From Microbacterium sp. H1-D42 (lineage in GTDB: Bacteria > Actinomycetota > Actinomycetes > Actinomycetales > Microbacteriaceae): a stretch of 64,000 bases of DNA. Positions 48,391 to 58,817 of this stretch are shown here, in pieces. Within the stretch, counting starts at the first letter, position 1. Each line of letters begins with the position of its first letter. The notes beneath the pieces are model-generated. The model searched no databases, was not told the origin of the DNA, and saw nothing but the letters and a program-made list of their open reading frames with translations. The translations under genes were made by a program, and so were the position numbers. The DNA is taken from assembly GCF_022637555.1 (NCBI RefSeq), contig NZ_CP093342.1, positions 1,736,001 through 1,800,000 on the forward strand. The letters are read 5' to 3'.

Positions 48391-51051
48391 ATGAACACTG
48401 CGGAGATCGCGCAGCGGTACCTCGACTACTTCGAGAAGAACGACCACGTCATCGTCCCGTCGGCGTCGCTGGTCAGTGATGACCCGACGCTGCTGTTCAC
48501 CGTGGCGGGCATGGTGCCGATGATCCCGTATCTGACGGGAGTGGTGCCTGCACCCCACCCGCGCATCGCGGATCTGCAGAAGTGCATCCGCACCAACGAC
48601 ATCGAAGAGGTCGGCAAGACCGCGCGGCACGGCACGTTCTTCCAGATGATGGGCAACTGGTCGTTCGGCGACTACTTCAAGGAAGGCGCCATCCGCTACG
48701 CCTGGGAGCTGCTCACGTCCTCCGAGTCCGACGGCGGACTCGGATTCGACGAGAAGGACCTCTGGATCACGGTCTTCGAGACCGACGATGAGGCCGAGGC
48801 GATCTGGCGTGACATCATCGGCGTGAAGCCCGAGCGCATCCAGCGACTGGGTGCTGCTGACAACTACTGGCACACTGGGCAGCCCGGACCCGGTGGTCCC
48901 GACTCGGAGATCTTCTTCGATCGCGGCCCCGCCTACGGCAAGGATGGCGGCCCCGCCGTCGACGATTCCCGGTTCCTCGAGATCTGGAACCTCGTCTTCA
49001 TGCAGGACCTGCTCGATGGAGTGCGGTCCAAGGTCGACTTCGACATCGCCGGCTCGCTGCCCATGAAGAACATCGACACCGGCATGGGTCTGGAGCGCGT
49101 CGCCTTCCTCAAGCAGGGCGTCGAGAACATGTACGAGACCGACCAGGTGCGTCCGGTTCTCGACCGCGCTGTCGAGCTCTCCGGCCGCCGCTACGGCGCT
49201 GTGCACGAGGACGATGTGCGCTTCCGTGTGATCGCCGACCACGTGCGCTCCTCGCTGATGCTGCTCTCGGACGGCGTCCGTCCGTCGAACGAGGGACGCG
49301 GGTACATCCTGCGTCGCCTGATGCGCCGCACGGTGCGCGCCATGCGCCTGCTCGGCGTCGACGCCCCGAGCTTCCCCGAGCTGTTCGAGGCATCGCGCGA
49401 TGCCATGAAGTCGACCTACCCAGTGCTGGACACCGAGTGGTCGACGCTGTCCGCAGCGGCATTCGCCGAGGAGGAGACCTTCCGTCGCACCCTCGCCCAG
49501 GGATCGACGATCCTCGATCTGGCACTGGCCGACACCAAGAAGAGCGGCGGATCCACCCTCAGCGGACCCGAGGCGTTCCTGCTGCACGACACGTACGGCT
49601 TCCCGATCGACCTCACGCTCGAGGTCGCCGAAGAAGCCGGCCTGCAGGTGGACCGCGGCGCCTTCGACTCGCTCATGCAGCAGCAGCGCGAGCGCGCCAA
49701 GGCCGACGCACGCGGGCGCAAGAGCCAGCTCGCCGACCTGTCGGTGTACCGCGACTTCCGGGCTCAGGGCGAGACCGGCTTCGCCGGCTACACCGATCTG
49801 CAGACCGAGTCGCGCGTGCTCGGCATCCTCGTCGACGGGCAATCGGTCACCAGCGCCGCTGAGGGGGATGTCGCCGAGGTGATCCTCGCCGAGACGACCT
49901 TGTACGCCGAGTCGGGCGGCCAGGTGGCAGACAAGGGCACCATCGTCGGCACGGGCTTCGAGCTCGACGTCCTCGATGTGCAGCGTCCGGTGCCTGGCCT
50001 GATCAGTCACACCGTTCACGTGGCATCCGGATCCGTCGCGGTGGACGACCGCGCGACGACCGTCGTGGACGCCGCCAACCGTCGCGCCGCTCGCCAGGCG
50101 CACTCCGCGACCCACCTCGTGCACGCCGCGCTGCGCGACACTCTCGGCAAGACCGCGACGCAGGCGGGCTCGCTGAACCGCGCCGGTTACATGCGCTTCG
50201 ACTTCGCCTGGTCGCAGCCGCTGTCGCTGGAGACTCGCTCCGAAATCGAGGACATCGTCGGCCGTGCCGTCAATGACGCACTCGAGGTCACGACCCGCGT
50301 CGTCTCGCTCGACGAGGCCAAGGAAGCCGGCGCCATGGCGCTGTTCGGCGAGAAGTACGGCGATGTCGTGCGGATGGTCGACATCGGCGGCCCATGGTCG
50401 CGTGAGCTGTGCGCAGGCACCCACGTGTCCACGAGCTCTGAGATCGGGCTGGTCAGTCTGGTCGGCGAATCCTCGATCGGCGCGTCGAACCGTCGCATCG
50501 AAGCCCTGGTCGGGCAGGACGCATTCCGCGAACTCGCCGCCGAGCGGACCATCGTCTCGCAGCTGACCGCTGCGCTGAAGACCCCGCGTGACCAGCTGAG
50601 CGCGCGCATCGACGAGCTGCAGGCGAACCTGAAGGCCGCCGAGAAGCGCATCGCCCAGTTCGAGGCGAAGGAGCGCGCAGGACGCGTGCCTGCGCTTGTC
50701 GAGGCCGCGCAGAACGTCGGCTCGTACCGAGTCGCCTCAGCCTCGCTCGGCGAGGTCGGCTCGGCCGACGATGTGCGCACGCTGGCACTCAGCGTGCGCG
50801 AGCGGATGGGGTCGGATGCTGCCGTCGTGGCGTTCGGCGGCGTGGCATCCGGGCGTCCGATCGTCGTCATCGCGACCAACGATGCCGCACGCGCACAGGG
50901 TGCGAAGGCCGGTGCGCTCGTGCGCATCGCGGCCGGCGTGCTCGGTGGCGGCGGAGGCGGCAAGGACGACGTCGCCCAGGGCGGCGGCACGGACGCAGCG
51001 GCGCTCGATGCCGCTCTGGCCGCTGTCGTCACGGAGCTGGGAGGCGCGTGA
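48391..51051 (+). CDS. alaS: alanyl-tRNA synthetase
   Basis: 886-aa class II synthetase. The catalytic core is at residues 1-250 (NTAEIAQRYLDYFEKNDHVI; GTFFQMMGNWSFGDYFKEGA). The editing domain has HSATHLVHAALRD and CAGTHVSTSSEIG zinc/His-Cys motifs. The C-terminal C-Ala domain carries a Gly-rich segment (GVLGGGGGGKDDVAQGGG). The stop overlaps the GTG of ruvX. A 12-codon frame ends on its start codon, but I see no Ala-rich leader. Confidence 0.97.
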   Translation: MNTAEIAQRYLDYFEKNDHVIVPSASLVSDDPTLLFTVAGMVPMIPYLTGVVPAPHPRIADLQKCIRTNDIEEVGKTARHGTFFQMMGNWSFGDYFKEGAIRYAWELLTSSESDGGLGFDEKDLWITVFETDDEAEAIWRDIIGVKPERIQRLGAADNYWHTGQPGPGGPDSEIFFDRGPAYGKDGGPAVDDSRFLEIWNLVFMQDLLDGVRSKVDFDIAGSLPMKNIDTGMGLERVAFLKQGVENMYETDQVRPVLDRAVELSGRRYGAVHEDDVRFRVIADHVRSSLMLLSDGVRPSNEGRGYILRRLMRRTVRAMRLLGVDAPSFPELFEASRDAMKSTYPVLDTEWSTLSAAAFAEEETFRRTLAQGSTILDLALADTKKSGGSTLSGPEAFLLHDTYGFPIDLTLEVAEEAGLQVDRGAFDSLMQQQRERAKADARGRKSQLADLSVYRDFRAQGETGFAGYTDLQTESRVLGILVDGQSVTSAAEGDVAEVILAETTLYAESGGQVADKGTIVGTGFELDVLDVQRPVPGLISHTVHVASGSVAVDDRATTVVDAANRRAARQAHSATHLVHAALRDTLGKTATQAGSLNRAGYMRFDFAWSQPLSLETRSEIEDIVGRAVNDALEVTTRVVSLDEAKEAGAMALFGEKYGDVVRMVDIGGPWSRELCAGTHVSTSSEIGLVSLVGESSIGASNRRIEALVGQDAFRELAAERTIVSQLTAALKTPRDQLSARIDELQANLKAAEKRIAQFEAKERAGRVPALVEAAQNVGSYRVASASLGEVGSADDVRTLALSVRERMGSDAAVVAFGGVASGRPIVVIATNDAARAQGAKAGALVRIAAGVLGGGGGGKDDVAQGGGTDAAALDAALAAVVTELGGA

Positions 51052-51530
51052 GCGGCTTCCGACGCGGCGTCCGACTCGGCATCGATGTCGGGAAGGCACG
51101 CGTGGGCGTGTCGCGCTGCGACGCCGACGGGATGCTGGCAGTGCCGGTCGAGACGGTGCCGCGATCGGAGACATCGATCGATCGGCTCGCCGAGCTCGTC
51201 GCGGAGTGGGAGCCCATCGAGCTCGTCGTAGGGCTGCCTGTGAACATGCGCGGTGATGAGACGCTGTCGACGACGGATGCCAGGGACTTCGCCGCCGCGC
51301 TGCAGGCGCGCACCGCGCGGCCCGTGCGCATGGTCGATGAGCGGCTCAGCACCGTCACCGCACACGCCGCGCTGCGGTCTTCGGGCAGATCTCAGAAGAA
51401 GTCTCGTAACATTGTCGATCAGGTGGCCGCCGTGGTGCTGCTGCAGCACGCGGTCGACACTGAGAAGAGCACCGGACGCCCCGCCGGTGCGTTGATCGAT
51501 CCCCCCGAGGAGCCCTCGAGCGATGCCTGA
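51048..51530 (+). CDS. ruvX: putative pre-16S rRNA nuclease (YqgF/RuvX)
   Basis: 160-aa RNase H-fold protein. The first acidic residue is in RLGIDVGKARVGVSRCD; the conserved ELVVGLPVNMRGDE and VRMVDERLSTVTAHAAL blocks follow. In E. coli YqgF helps mature the 16S rRNA 5' end. GTG start overlaps alaS (GTGA); the 3' end overlaps the ATG of mltG. Confidence 0.93.
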   Translation: MSGFRRGVRLGIDVGKARVGVSRCDADGMLAVPVETVPRSETSIDRLAELVAEWEPIELVVGLPVNMRGDETLSTTDARDFAAALQARTARPVRMVDERLSTVTAHAALRSSGRSQKKSRNIVDQVAAVVLLQHAVDTEKSTGRPAGALIDPPEEPSSDA

Positions 51531-53256
51531 ACCGGATGCACGGAACGGCGCTGTTCCGAACGATCTCTTCGGCAGCCTTCCCACCGCCCGCTCGCCGCTT
51601 GCCGACCTGCACGCGCGATCGGCGCCGGCGCCCGGTTCGCGGCGCGCGCTCCGCGAGGCGGCCGAGCAAGACGCCGCAGCACGCGAGGCCGTGGCCAGGC
51701 ATGCCGCGCAGCGACACGGCGTCGACCAGCCCGCGCCGCAGCCGGTGACCCCGCCGCAAGCGACCCCGCCGCAGCAGACGGCGCCCCAGTCGCCGGCATC
51801 CGACAGCATCACGACGTCGACCGGATCGGTGCGCACCGCCGCCCACGACGCCGGGATCGCCGCGCTGATGGCCCCTTCGACCGCCACCTGGCCAGTGCCA
51901 GTGCAGGCTGCCGCTGCGCAGGCCGCGCCAACGGCGCACTCGGCGCAGGTGCCGGATCCGCAGGCCCCTGCGGCCCACGAGCCCGACGCACAGGATCCTG
52001 TTCCGTTCGCGTCGCCGGTGCAGGCCGCTGTGGAACCAGCCGACGGTGAACAGGCGACCGAGCGACAGCTCGACGACGAACAGGACGAAGACGAAGAGGC
52101 TGCAGACGAGCCCGGCTCGCTGAACTCACTTTTCGCCCCTGAGCAGCACCACGACGTGCCCAAGAAGAAGCGCGGCCGCGGCTGCCTGATCGGATTGCTC
52201 GTCGTGCTCGTCGTGCTCGGCGGCATCGCCGCCGGTGGCGTCTGGGTGTGGAATCAGTACGGCGACAAGATCAGCGATGTCATGGGCTGGGGTCCTTCGA
52301 AGGACTACGAAGCCGGCATGGCCGAGGGCGAAGCACTCGTGACGATCAAGACCGGTGACACCGGCGCGATGGTCTCCACGTCGCTGTACAGCGCCAAGGT
52401 GACCAAGACCGACAGCGCCTTCTACGACTACCTGATCGCCGAGAACAAGGCCATCACGTTCTACCCCGGTGTCTACAAGATGCAGCAGAAGATGACGGCC
52501 GCAGCCGCGCTGGCTGCTCTCGAAGACCCGGCGAACCGCATGGAGAACACGGTGAGCGTCGGCGAGGGCGGCACCGTCGCTGCGACCCTGCCGCGGATCG
52601 TCGACGGTGTCGGCATCCCGCTGGAGGAGCTGCAGGCCGCTGTCAAGGATCCGAAGACCTACGGGGTGCAGGCCGCGACGCTCGAGGGCTGGCTGTTCCC
52701 GGCGGTGTACACCTTCGATCCGGGCGCCACAGCGCAGGACGTCATCAAGGCGATGGTCGACCGCACCCAGGAGGCGCTCAGCGCTGCCGGTGTCGCACCC
52801 GCCGATGCGCAGCGCATCCTGACGATCGCGTCGATCGTGCAGCGCGAGGGACACACTGCCGACTTCGACAAGGTCTCCCGCGTCATCGAGAACCGCCTCG
52901 ATCCGGCCAACGACGAGACCCATGGGCTGCTGCAGATGGACTCGACAGCGCAGTACGGATACGGACTCACACACGAAGGCCCTGTTTCGTCCTGGCCGTG
53001 GGACGCGGTCGTGAATGACCAGAACCCGTGGAACACCTACGCGCACGCAGGACTCCCGGCATCGCCGATCTCGAACCCAAGCGAAGCGGCGATCAAGGCC
53101 GCGCAGAACCCGGCCGACGGCCCGTGGTTCTACTTCGTGACGGTGAACCTCGACACCGGCGAGACGGTGTTCTCGGCGACGTATGCGGAACAGCAGGCCG
53201 CCGAGGCGGAATACCAGAAGTGGTGCGAGGACAATCCCGACGGCGGCTGCTATTGA
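51523..53256 (+). CDS. mltG: endolytic transglycosylase MltG with long cytoplasmic domain
   Basis: 577 aa. MltG cuts nascent peptidoglycan to end glycan strands. The membrane helix is at about 220-242 (GCLIGLLVVLVVLGGIAAGG). The extracytoplasmic part has a LysM-like region and the YceG catalytic domain with Glu442 in ASIVQREGH. The 219-residue N-terminal cytoplasmic part is Ala/Pro/Gln-rich then acidic, much longer than in E. coli, and probably disordered. Similar extensions occur in actinobacteria. Confidence 0.93.
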   Translation: MPEPDARNGAVPNDLFGSLPTARSPLADLHARSAPAPGSRRALREAAEQDAAAREAVARHAAQRHGVDQPAPQPVTPPQATPPQQTAPQSPASDSITTSTGSVRTAAHDAGIAALMAPSTATWPVPVQAAAAQAAPTAHSAQVPDPQAPAAHEPDAQDPVPFASPVQAAVEPADGEQATERQLDDEQDEDEEAADEPGSLNSLFAPEQHHDVPKKKRGRGCLIGLLVVLVVLGGIAAGGVWVWNQYGDKISDVMGWGPSKDYEAGMAEGEALVTIKTGDTGAMVSTSLYSAKVTKTDSAFYDYLIAENKAITFYPGVYKMQQKMTAAAALAALEDPANRMENTVSVGEGGTVAATLPRIVDGVGIPLEELQAAVKDPKTYGVQAATLEGWLFPAVYTFDPGATAQDVIKAMVDRTQEALSAAGVAPADAQRILTIASIVQREGHTADFDKVSRVIENRLDPANDETHGLLQMDSTAQYGYGLTHEGPVSSWPWDAVVNDQNPWNTYAHAGLPASPISNPSEAAIKAAQNPADGPWFYFVTVNLDTGETVFSATYAEQQAAEAEYQKWCEDNPDGGCY

Positions 53257-53283
53257 CGTCGATGCGCTGACAGGGGTCAGCAG

Positions 53284-54123
53284 GTGATCGAGCGCACGCG
53301 CCTTGCCGTCTGGGGTGACCCGATCAGCCACAGTCGCTCACCGCAGCTGCATGCCGCCGCGTACCGACTGCTCGGGCTGGACTGGACGTACGACCGCCGC
53401 CAGGTGGATGCTGACGGCTTCGCAGCTGCACTCGGGTCGTTGGATGAGAGCTGGCGCGGTCTGTCGCTCACGATGCCCCTCAAGGAGGTCGCGCATGCGG
53501 CTGCCGACGAGCGGGATCGCCATGCGGAACTCACCGGAGCCGTTAACACACTGCTGCTGACGGCGGGGCCCGACGGAACCGTGCGACGCGGCTTCAACAC
53601 CGATGTCGGCGGCATCGTCGACGCGTTCACGCACGCGGGGTCGGCCTCCATCGGCAGGGCCCGCATCCTCGGCGCCGGCGCCACAGCGGCCTCCGCCCTC
53701 GTCGCCGTGCACGAGCTGGGAGCGACCCGCGTCGACGTGCGCGCACGCCGACCGGAGGCCGCGCAGGGACTGCGGCGGATCGCCGACGCCCTCGGAGTGA
53801 CGCTCACCGTGCAGAACCTCTCGGCGCCGGCATCCGACGTGGATGCCACGATCGCGACGCTCCCGAGCGGCACCGTCCTCGATGACGACATCATGACGCC
53901 GCTTGTGGCTGTCGGCGGCACGCTGTTCGAGGCCGCCTACGCGCCATGGCCGTCGGCGCTGGCGGCGCAGTGGCCCGCAGCGAACGTGATCTCGGGCTTC
54001 GAGATGCTGCTGTACCAGGCCGTGCGGCAGATCCGCATCTTCCGGGATGGCTCCCAGGAGCACCCACTGCCGGATGAGGACGTCATAGTGGCGGCCATGC
54101 GGTCGCGCGCCATGGAAGACTAG
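53284..54123 (+). CDS. aroE: shikimate dehydrogenase
   Basis: 279-aa NADP(H)-dependent enzyme reducing 3-dehydroshikimate. The substrate domain starts [20 protein letters not shown] and has SLTMPLKE with the catalytic Lys, then GAVNTLL and FNTDVGG. The NADP domain begins [18 protein letters not shown] start. It opens the aroE-aroC-aroK-aroB block, four bases before aroC. Confidence 0.93.
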   Translation: MIERTRLAVWGDPISHSRSPQLHAAAYRLLGLDWTYDRRQVDADGFAAALGSLDESWRGLSLTMPLKEVAHAAADERDRHAELTGAVNTLLLTAGPDGTVRRGFNTDVGGIVDAFTHAGSASIGRARILGAGATAASALVAVHELGATRVDVRARRPEAAQGLRRIADALGVTLTVQNLSAPASDVDATIATLPSGTVLDDDIMTPLVAVGGTLFEAAYAPWPSALAAQWPAANVISGFEMLLYQAVRQIRIFRDGSQEHPLPDEDVIVAAMRSRAMED

Positions 54124-54127
54124 AGCA

Positions 54128-55357
54128 ATGCTCCGCGTGCTCACGGCCGGCGAATCCCACGGCCCCGAACTCATCGCCATCATGGAGGGTCTGCCCTCCG
54201 GTGTGACCATCACTGCCGAGGCGATCCAGGCCGACCTGCAGCGACGCAAGCTCGGCTACGGTCGTGGCTCGCGCATGAAGTTCGAGCAGGACGAGCTGAC
54301 GATCTCCAGCGGCGTCGTGCACGGCCGCAGCCTCGGCAGCCCCATCGCGCTGCGCATCGGCAACACAGAGTGGCCGAAGTGGACCGAGGTCATGAACCCG
54401 GCGCCCACCGAGCTCACCGACCGCTCCCGCGGCAGGGGAGCGGCGCTCACCCGTCCGCGTCCTGGGCACGCCGACCTGGTCGGCATGCAGAAGTACGACT
54501 TCGACGAAGCGCGTCCCATCCTCGAGCGCGCCAGTGCCCGTGAGACCGCTGCCCGAGTGGCACTGGGCGCCCTGGCCCGCGCGTTCCTGTCAGAGCTCGG
54601 CATCCGCCTGGTCAGCCACACGCTCTCGATCGGCCCCGTGCAGGTGCCGGACGGGTCGCCGCTGCCCACCCCCGACGACGTCGAGGCGCTGGACGCCGAT
54701 CCGCTGCGCTGCTTCGATGCCGCCACCTCCGCTCTCATGGTCGCCGAGGTCGATGCCGCGAAGAAGGACGGCGACACGCTGGGCGGCATCGTCGAGGTGC
54801 TGGCGTACGGACTGCCCCCTGGAGTCGGCTCGCACGTGCACTGGGATCGCCGCCTGGACGGCCGGCTGGCGCAGGCGCTGATGAGCATCCAGGCCATCAA
54901 GGGCGTCGAGGTCGGCGACGGCTTCGAGACCACCCGCCGCCGCGGTTCGGCAGCGCACGACGAGCTGTTCGCCGCTGAGGCCGGCATCACTCGGGCATCC
55001 GATCGCGCCGGCGGCACCGAGGGCGGCATGACCACCGGCACCGTGCTTCGGATCCGCGCCGGCATGAAGCCGATCGCGACGATCCCGCGCGCGCTGCACA
55101 CGATCGACGTCGCCTCCGGCGAGAGCGCCACGGCGCACCACCAGCGCTCCGACGTGTGTGCGGTGCCGGCTGCCGGTGTCGTCGCCGAGGCGATGGTCGC
55201 GATCGAGCTGGTCAACTCGCTGCTGGAGAAGTTCGGCGGCGACAGCGTCGGTGAGACCCGCCGCAACATCGAGTCGTACCTCGCAGCGATCCCCGAGGCG
55301 CTTCGCACGGCGCCGGCATCCGAGGCGGCGCTGCTCGCCCATGATGAGCTCTCCTGA
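54128..55357 (+). CDS. aroC: chorismate synthase
   Basis: 409-aa FMN-dependent enzyme making chorismate from EPSP. Signature blocks: [65 protein letters not shown] and [20 protein letters not shown]. The 3' end overlaps the aroK start. Confidence 0.97.
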   Translation: MLRVLTAGESHGPELIAIMEGLPSGVTITAEAIQADLQRRKLGYGRGSRMKFEQDELTISSGVVHGRSLGSPIALRIGNTEWPKWTEVMNPAPTELTDRSRGRGAALTRPRPGHADLVGMQKYDFDEARPILERASARETAARVALGALARAFLSELGIRLVSHTLSIGPVQVPDGSPLPTPDDVEALDADPLRCFDAATSALMVAEVDAAKKDGDTLGGIVEVLAYGLPPGVGSHVHWDRRLDGRLAQALMSIQAIKGVEVGDGFETTRRRGSAAHDELFAAEAGITRASDRAGGTEGGMTTGTVLRIRAGMKPIATIPRALHTIDVASGESATAHHQRSDVCAVPAAGVVAEAMVAIELVNSLLEKFGGDSVGETRRNIESYLAAIPEALRTAPASEAALLAHDELS

Positions 55358-55865
55358 TCAGCCGCTGACGCTCGTGCTGGTCGGTCCGATGGCCTCGGGC
55401 AAGACCAGCGTGGGTCGCAAGATCGCGCGCATCCTCGACGTGCCGTTCGTCGACACAGACAAGCGCATCGCGGCCGCGAACGGACCGATCCCGCAGATCT
55501 TCGCCGAGCACGGCGAGGCGCACTTCCGTGAACTGGAGCGCGCCGCCGTCGCCGTGGCCGTCGCCGAGGGGGGAGTCGTGTCCCTCGGCGGGGGAGCGGT
55601 GACGGATTCCGGCACCAGAGCACTGCTCGCACAGCATCCCGTCGTCTTCCTGACGGTGAGTGTGGATGCTGTCGCCGGGCGCATCAGCGGCTCGACCCGC
55701 CCGCTGCTCGCCGGCGAGGACGACCCGGTGACGCGATGGCGCACCATCTTCGACCAGCGCCGAAGCTGGTACGAGGAGGTCGCCGATCTGACCGTCGACA
55801 CCTCACGTCGACCCATGCGCACGTTGGCAGAAGAGATCGCTGCCTGGAGGAAGGAACAGCAATGA
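55341..55865 (+). CDS. aroK: shikimate kinase
   Basis: 174 aa from the ATG at 55341 (or 55344). P-loop [23 protein letters not shown] and SLGGGAVTD are the ATP- and shikimate-binding motifs, and STRPLL the adenine-loop Arg. It phosphorylates shikimate ahead of aroA, which is not in the window. It overlaps aroC at its start and aroB at its stop. Confidence 0.94.
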   Translation: MMSSPDQPLTLVLVGPMASGKTSVGRKIARILDVPFVDTDKRIAAANGPIPQIFAEHGEAHFRELERAAVAVAVAEGGVVSLGGGAVTDSGTRALLAQHPVVFLTVSVDAVAGRISGSTRPLLAGEDDPVTRWRTIFDQRRSWYEEVADLTVDTSRRPMRTLAEEIAAWRKEQQ

Positions 55866-56950
55866 GCACGACCACCATCAGCGTCACAGGGCAGAGCCCG
55901 TATGACATCACCGTGGGGCGTGACATCCTCGACTCCGTCTCCGGAGCGCTGGCGCCGAGCGTGCGCAAGGTGCTGGTCGTGCACCCGCCGACCCTCGGAA
56001 AGCGCGCTGCCGAGCTGCGCGAGCGCCTGCTGGCTGACACCGCGAACGGTCCGCGTGAGGTGCTGCTGGCCGAGATCCCGGATGCCGAGACCGGCAAGCG
56101 CATCGAGGTCGCCGCATTCTGCTGGCAGGTGATGGGCCAGGCTGATTTCACGCGCACCGACGCGGTCGTCGGCTACGGCGGCGGATCGGTCACCGATGTC
56201 GCCGGATTCGTCGCGGCGACATGGCTGCGCGGAGTGCAGGTCGTGCACGTGCCGACCACGGTTCTCGGACTGGTCGATGCCGCCGTCGGCGGCAAGACGG
56301 GCGTGAACACCGCCGAGGGCAAGAACCTGGTCGGTGCGTTCTGGGCGCCCAGCACCGTGATCGGCGACCTCGATGAACTGAGCAGCCTCAGCGCGAACGA
56401 GGCGACAGCGGGGTACGCAGAGGTCGTCAAGGCCGGATTCATCTGGGCGCCGGAGATCCTCGACATCGTCGAGGCAGACCCGGCGCGCGCCGTGGACCCG
56501 TCGTCGGACGAGTTCCGCCGCACGGTGGAACTCGCGATCGAGATGAAGGCGAAGGTCGTCTCGGATGACTTCCGCGAGGCGGGGCTGCGCGAGATCCTCA
56601 ACTACGGCCACACACTCGGGCACGCGATCGAGCACGCTGAGCGCTACCAGTGGCGACACGGCGCGGCGATCTCGATCGGCATGATGTACGCCGCCGAGCT
56701 GTCGCGGCTCGCGGGTCGGCTGTCGGATGCCAGTGCCGACCGGCACCGGCAGGTGCTGGAGTCACTCGGCCTGCCCACCACCTACCGGGCCGGCGCCTGG
56801 CAGCAGCTGCTGGCCACCATGCAGCGCGACAAGAAGTCGCGCGGCGGGATGCTGCGCTTCATCCTGCTCGACGACATCGCCAAGCCCACCGTGGTGCAGG
56901 CACCCGACGAGACGCTGATGTTCGCTGCCTACCAGGAGATCGCGGGATGA
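55862..56950 (+). CDS. aroB: 3-dehydroquinate synthase
   Basis: 362-aa NAD- and metal-dependent cyclase. ATG at 55862 behind AGGAAGGA. Diagnostic blocks: GYGGGSVTDVAGFVAATWLR, VPTTVLGLVDAAVGGKTGVN, and the metal-binding NYGHTLGHAIE. The stop overlaps the next gene by four bases. Confidence 0.96.
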   Translation: MSTTTISVTGQSPYDITVGRDILDSVSGALAPSVRKVLVVHPPTLGKRAAELRERLLADTANGPREVLLAEIPDAETGKRIEVAAFCWQVMGQADFTRTDAVVGYGGGSVTDVAGFVAATWLRGVQVVHVPTTVLGLVDAAVGGKTGVNTAEGKNLVGAFWAPSTVIGDLDELSSLSANEATAGYAEVVKAGFIWAPEILDIVEADPARAVDPSSDEFRRTVELAIEMKAKVVSDDFREAGLREILNYGHTLGHAIEHAERYQWRHGAAISIGMMYAAELSRLAGRLSDASADRHRQVLESLGLPTTYRAGAWQQLLATMQRDKKSRGGMLRFILLDDIAKPTVVQAPDETLMFAAYQEIAG

Positions 56951-57471
56951 CCTTTGTCGTCCGCCGCGTGCGCGTCGATGAATGGCAGCAGGTGCGCGCG
57001 CTGCGCCTGCAGGCCCTGCACGATCCGGCGGCGTCCATCGCCTTCCTCGATTCTGTCGAGAACGCCTCGAGGCAGCCGGACGAGTTCTGGCAGCAGCGCA
57101 CCTCGAACGCGGCGGTCGGCGATGACGCGGCACAGTTCATCGCGATCGACGCCGACGGCGAGTGGTTCGGAACGGTGACCGTGCTGCACCCGCTGGGCGT
57201 GGAGACCGGTCTGGTCGTCGGCGTGTACGTCGCAGACGGATACCGTGGCTCCGGAACGATCGACGCGCTCCTGACGGCCGCCGTGGACTGGACGACAGCG
57301 CGCCAGGCGACTGCGCTCACTCTCGAGGTCCACGTCGACAACGCACGTGCCAGGGCCGCATACCTGCGCAACGGGTTCGCGCTGACCGGCGAGACGACGA
57401 CCGCCGACATCGGCGAGGAATACGTCATGCTGCGTGAGCTCACTCCGGGTGCACGTAGAGTCACCTCATGA
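56947..57471 (+). CDS. GNAT family N-acetyltransferase
   Basis: 174-aa GNAT-fold protein with VVGVYVADGYRGSGTIDALL as the acetyl-CoA-binding region and LEVHVDNARARAAYLRNGFA as the C-terminal motif B. The acceptor cannot be told. ATGA overlaps link it to aroB before and aroQ after, so it is made with the shikimate enzymes though no role there is known. Confidence 0.88.
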   Translation: MTFVVRRVRVDEWQQVRALRLQALHDPAASIAFLDSVENASRQPDEFWQQRTSNAAVGDDAAQFIAIDADGEWFGTVTVLHPLGVETGLVVGVYVADGYRGSGTIDALLTAAVDWTTARQATALTLEVHVDNARARAAYLRNGFALTGETTTADIGEEYVMLRELTPGARRVTS

Positions 57472-57908
57472 CTGGCGTGCTGCTTCTGGTGAACGGCCCG
57501 AATCTCAACCTGCTCGGCACGCGCGAGCCCGAGGTGTACGGCACCGCGACGCTCGCCGATGTGGAGCGGATCACCTCCGAGGCGGCCGCGGAACTCGGCT
57601 TCGAGGTGCGCGCCGTGCAGAGCAACCACGAGGGCGTGCTGATCGACGCGATCCACGCCGCGCGCGCGGACTGCGCAGGCATCATCATCAACCCCGGTGG
57701 ACTCACGCACACCTCGGTCGCGCTGCGCGATGCGCTCACCGGAGTCACGCTGCCATTCGCCGAGGTGCACATCTCCGACGTGTACGCCCGCGAGTCCTTC
57801 CGGCACTTCTCGTACCTGGATGATGTGGCCGCCGTGCGCGTGGTCGGCAAGGGTGTGGACGGCTACGCCGAGGCAGTGCGCGAGCTGGTCACGCTGATCA
57901 GCGAGTGA
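57468..57908 (+). CDS. aroQ: type II 3-dehydroquinate dehydratase
   Basis: 146-aa dodecameric dehydratase. It begins LLVNGPNLNLLGTREPEVYG, with the catalytic Tyr in that loop, and contains QSNHEGVLIDAIH, INPGGLTHTSVALRDAL and EVHISDVYARESFRHFS with the catalytic His. It overlaps both neighbours by four bases. Confidence 0.96.
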   Translation: MTGVLLLVNGPNLNLLGTREPEVYGTATLADVERITSEAAAELGFEVRAVQSNHEGVLIDAIHAARADCAGIIINPGGLTHTSVALRDALTGVTLPFAEVHISDVYARESFRHFSYLDDVAAVRVVGKGVDGYAEAVRELVTLISE

Positions 57909-58720
57909 CACCGATGGTCGCATCCGGGGACTGCTTCGATGCCGTTCCGGCCGCTCCGAACGGCACCGCTGTGCTCCTTCTCGCGGGGTCGAGCGGACGT
58001 GTGGAAAGCGATCGGGCTCGGCTGCTGTCGAGGACGGGCTCACGGGTGCGCGCCATCCGATGGTTCGGTGGGGTGGGTCAGCGGCCGTCTCCGCACGAGG
58101 TGCCCCTGGAACTTTTTGCGAAGCAGCTCGATCTGCTGCGGCGGGATGCTGATCGCGTCCTCTTGTTCGGCACATCCTTCGGTGCGGAGGCCGCGCTCGC
58201 GACGGCGAGCAGGTACCCCGTCGACGGGGTGATCGCCGTCGCCCCGTCTGCCGTCGTCTGGGCAGGGGCGGATGCAGGGACGTGGTCGTCGCATTGGACG
58301 CACCGTGGTGAGCCGGTGGCGTTCGTTCCATTCGATCCGGTGTGGGTGCCGGATGCGGATCCGCCGGCATTCGTCTCGCTGTACGAGTCGAGTCTGCGGC
58401 TCGACCCTGCGGTGACACAGGCTGCACGCATACGCGTCGAGGACATCCTGGCCGAAGTGCTGCTGATCGCCGGCGGTGACGATCAGGTCTGGCCGAGCGT
58501 GCACTTCGCCGAGCAGATCGCCGGCACCCGGGAGCCGCTCGGGCTCACGACGACCATCGTCAGTCACGCGCACGCCGGGCATCGGCTGCTTCTGCCCGGT
58601 GAGCGTCCGGTCACCGGAGGGGTCAGCATGCGCCGCGGCGGCACGCCGGACGCGGATGCTGAACTCGGCGCACTGGCATGGCCGGAGATCGGCAGGATGC
58701 TCCGCGGTCCGGTTGACTGA
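57905..58720 (+). CDS. alpha/beta hydrolase, BAAT/acyl-CoA thioester hydrolase-like
   Basis: 271 aa. The nucleophile elbow is [10 protein letters not shown] with Ser near residue 93, the Asp is probably in [12 protein letters not shown], and the late His in [14 protein letters not shown]. This arrangement matches the C-terminal domain of BAAT/acyl-CoA thioesterases. GTG start overlapping the aroQ stop. The substrate is unknown, and its tie to the aro genes is positional only. Confidence 0.82.
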   Translation: MTPMVASGDCFDAVPAAPNGTAVLLLAGSSGRVESDRARLLSRTGSRVRAIRWFGGVGQRPSPHEVPLELFAKQLDLLRRDADRVLLFGTSFGAEAALATASRYPVDGVIAVAPSAVVWAGADAGTWSSHWTHRGEPVAFVPFDPVWVPDADPPAFVSLYESSLRLDPAVTQAARIRVEDILAEVLLIAGGDDQVWPSVHFAEQIAGTREPLGLTTTIVSHAHAGHRLLLPGERPVTGGVSMRRGGTPDADAELGALAWPEIGRMLRGPVD

Positions 58721-58742
58721 AAGGGCCCGCCACGGGCATCCG

Positions 58743-58748
58743 ATAGAA
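58743..58748 (+). promoter_or_regulatory. -10 element of efp
   Basis: TAGAAT, giving a predicted 5' leader of about 60 nt. A -35 is not clear. No strong ribosome binding site precedes the efp ATG. Confidence 0.45.
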
Positions 58749-58817
58749 TCATTGCTTGGCCACTCTCGCGCGCAACCGCGCCGGCCATCTGACTTCGAAA
58801 CGAATGGACACGCACGC

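Noticed and set aside
48356..48394. A 12-codon frame ending on the alaS start as a leader peptide
   Set aside because: Only one Ala codon and no competing hairpins; probably chance.
47398..50424. A 1008-codon open frame on the minus strand across rpsD and alaS
   Set aside because: It is antisense to two well-recognised genes, and its composition is typical of mirror frames in high-GC DNA.
50187..52226. A 679-codon minus-strand frame across alaS, ruvX and mltG
   Set aside because: It crosses three established genes; low-complexity Ser/Ala/Cys composition.
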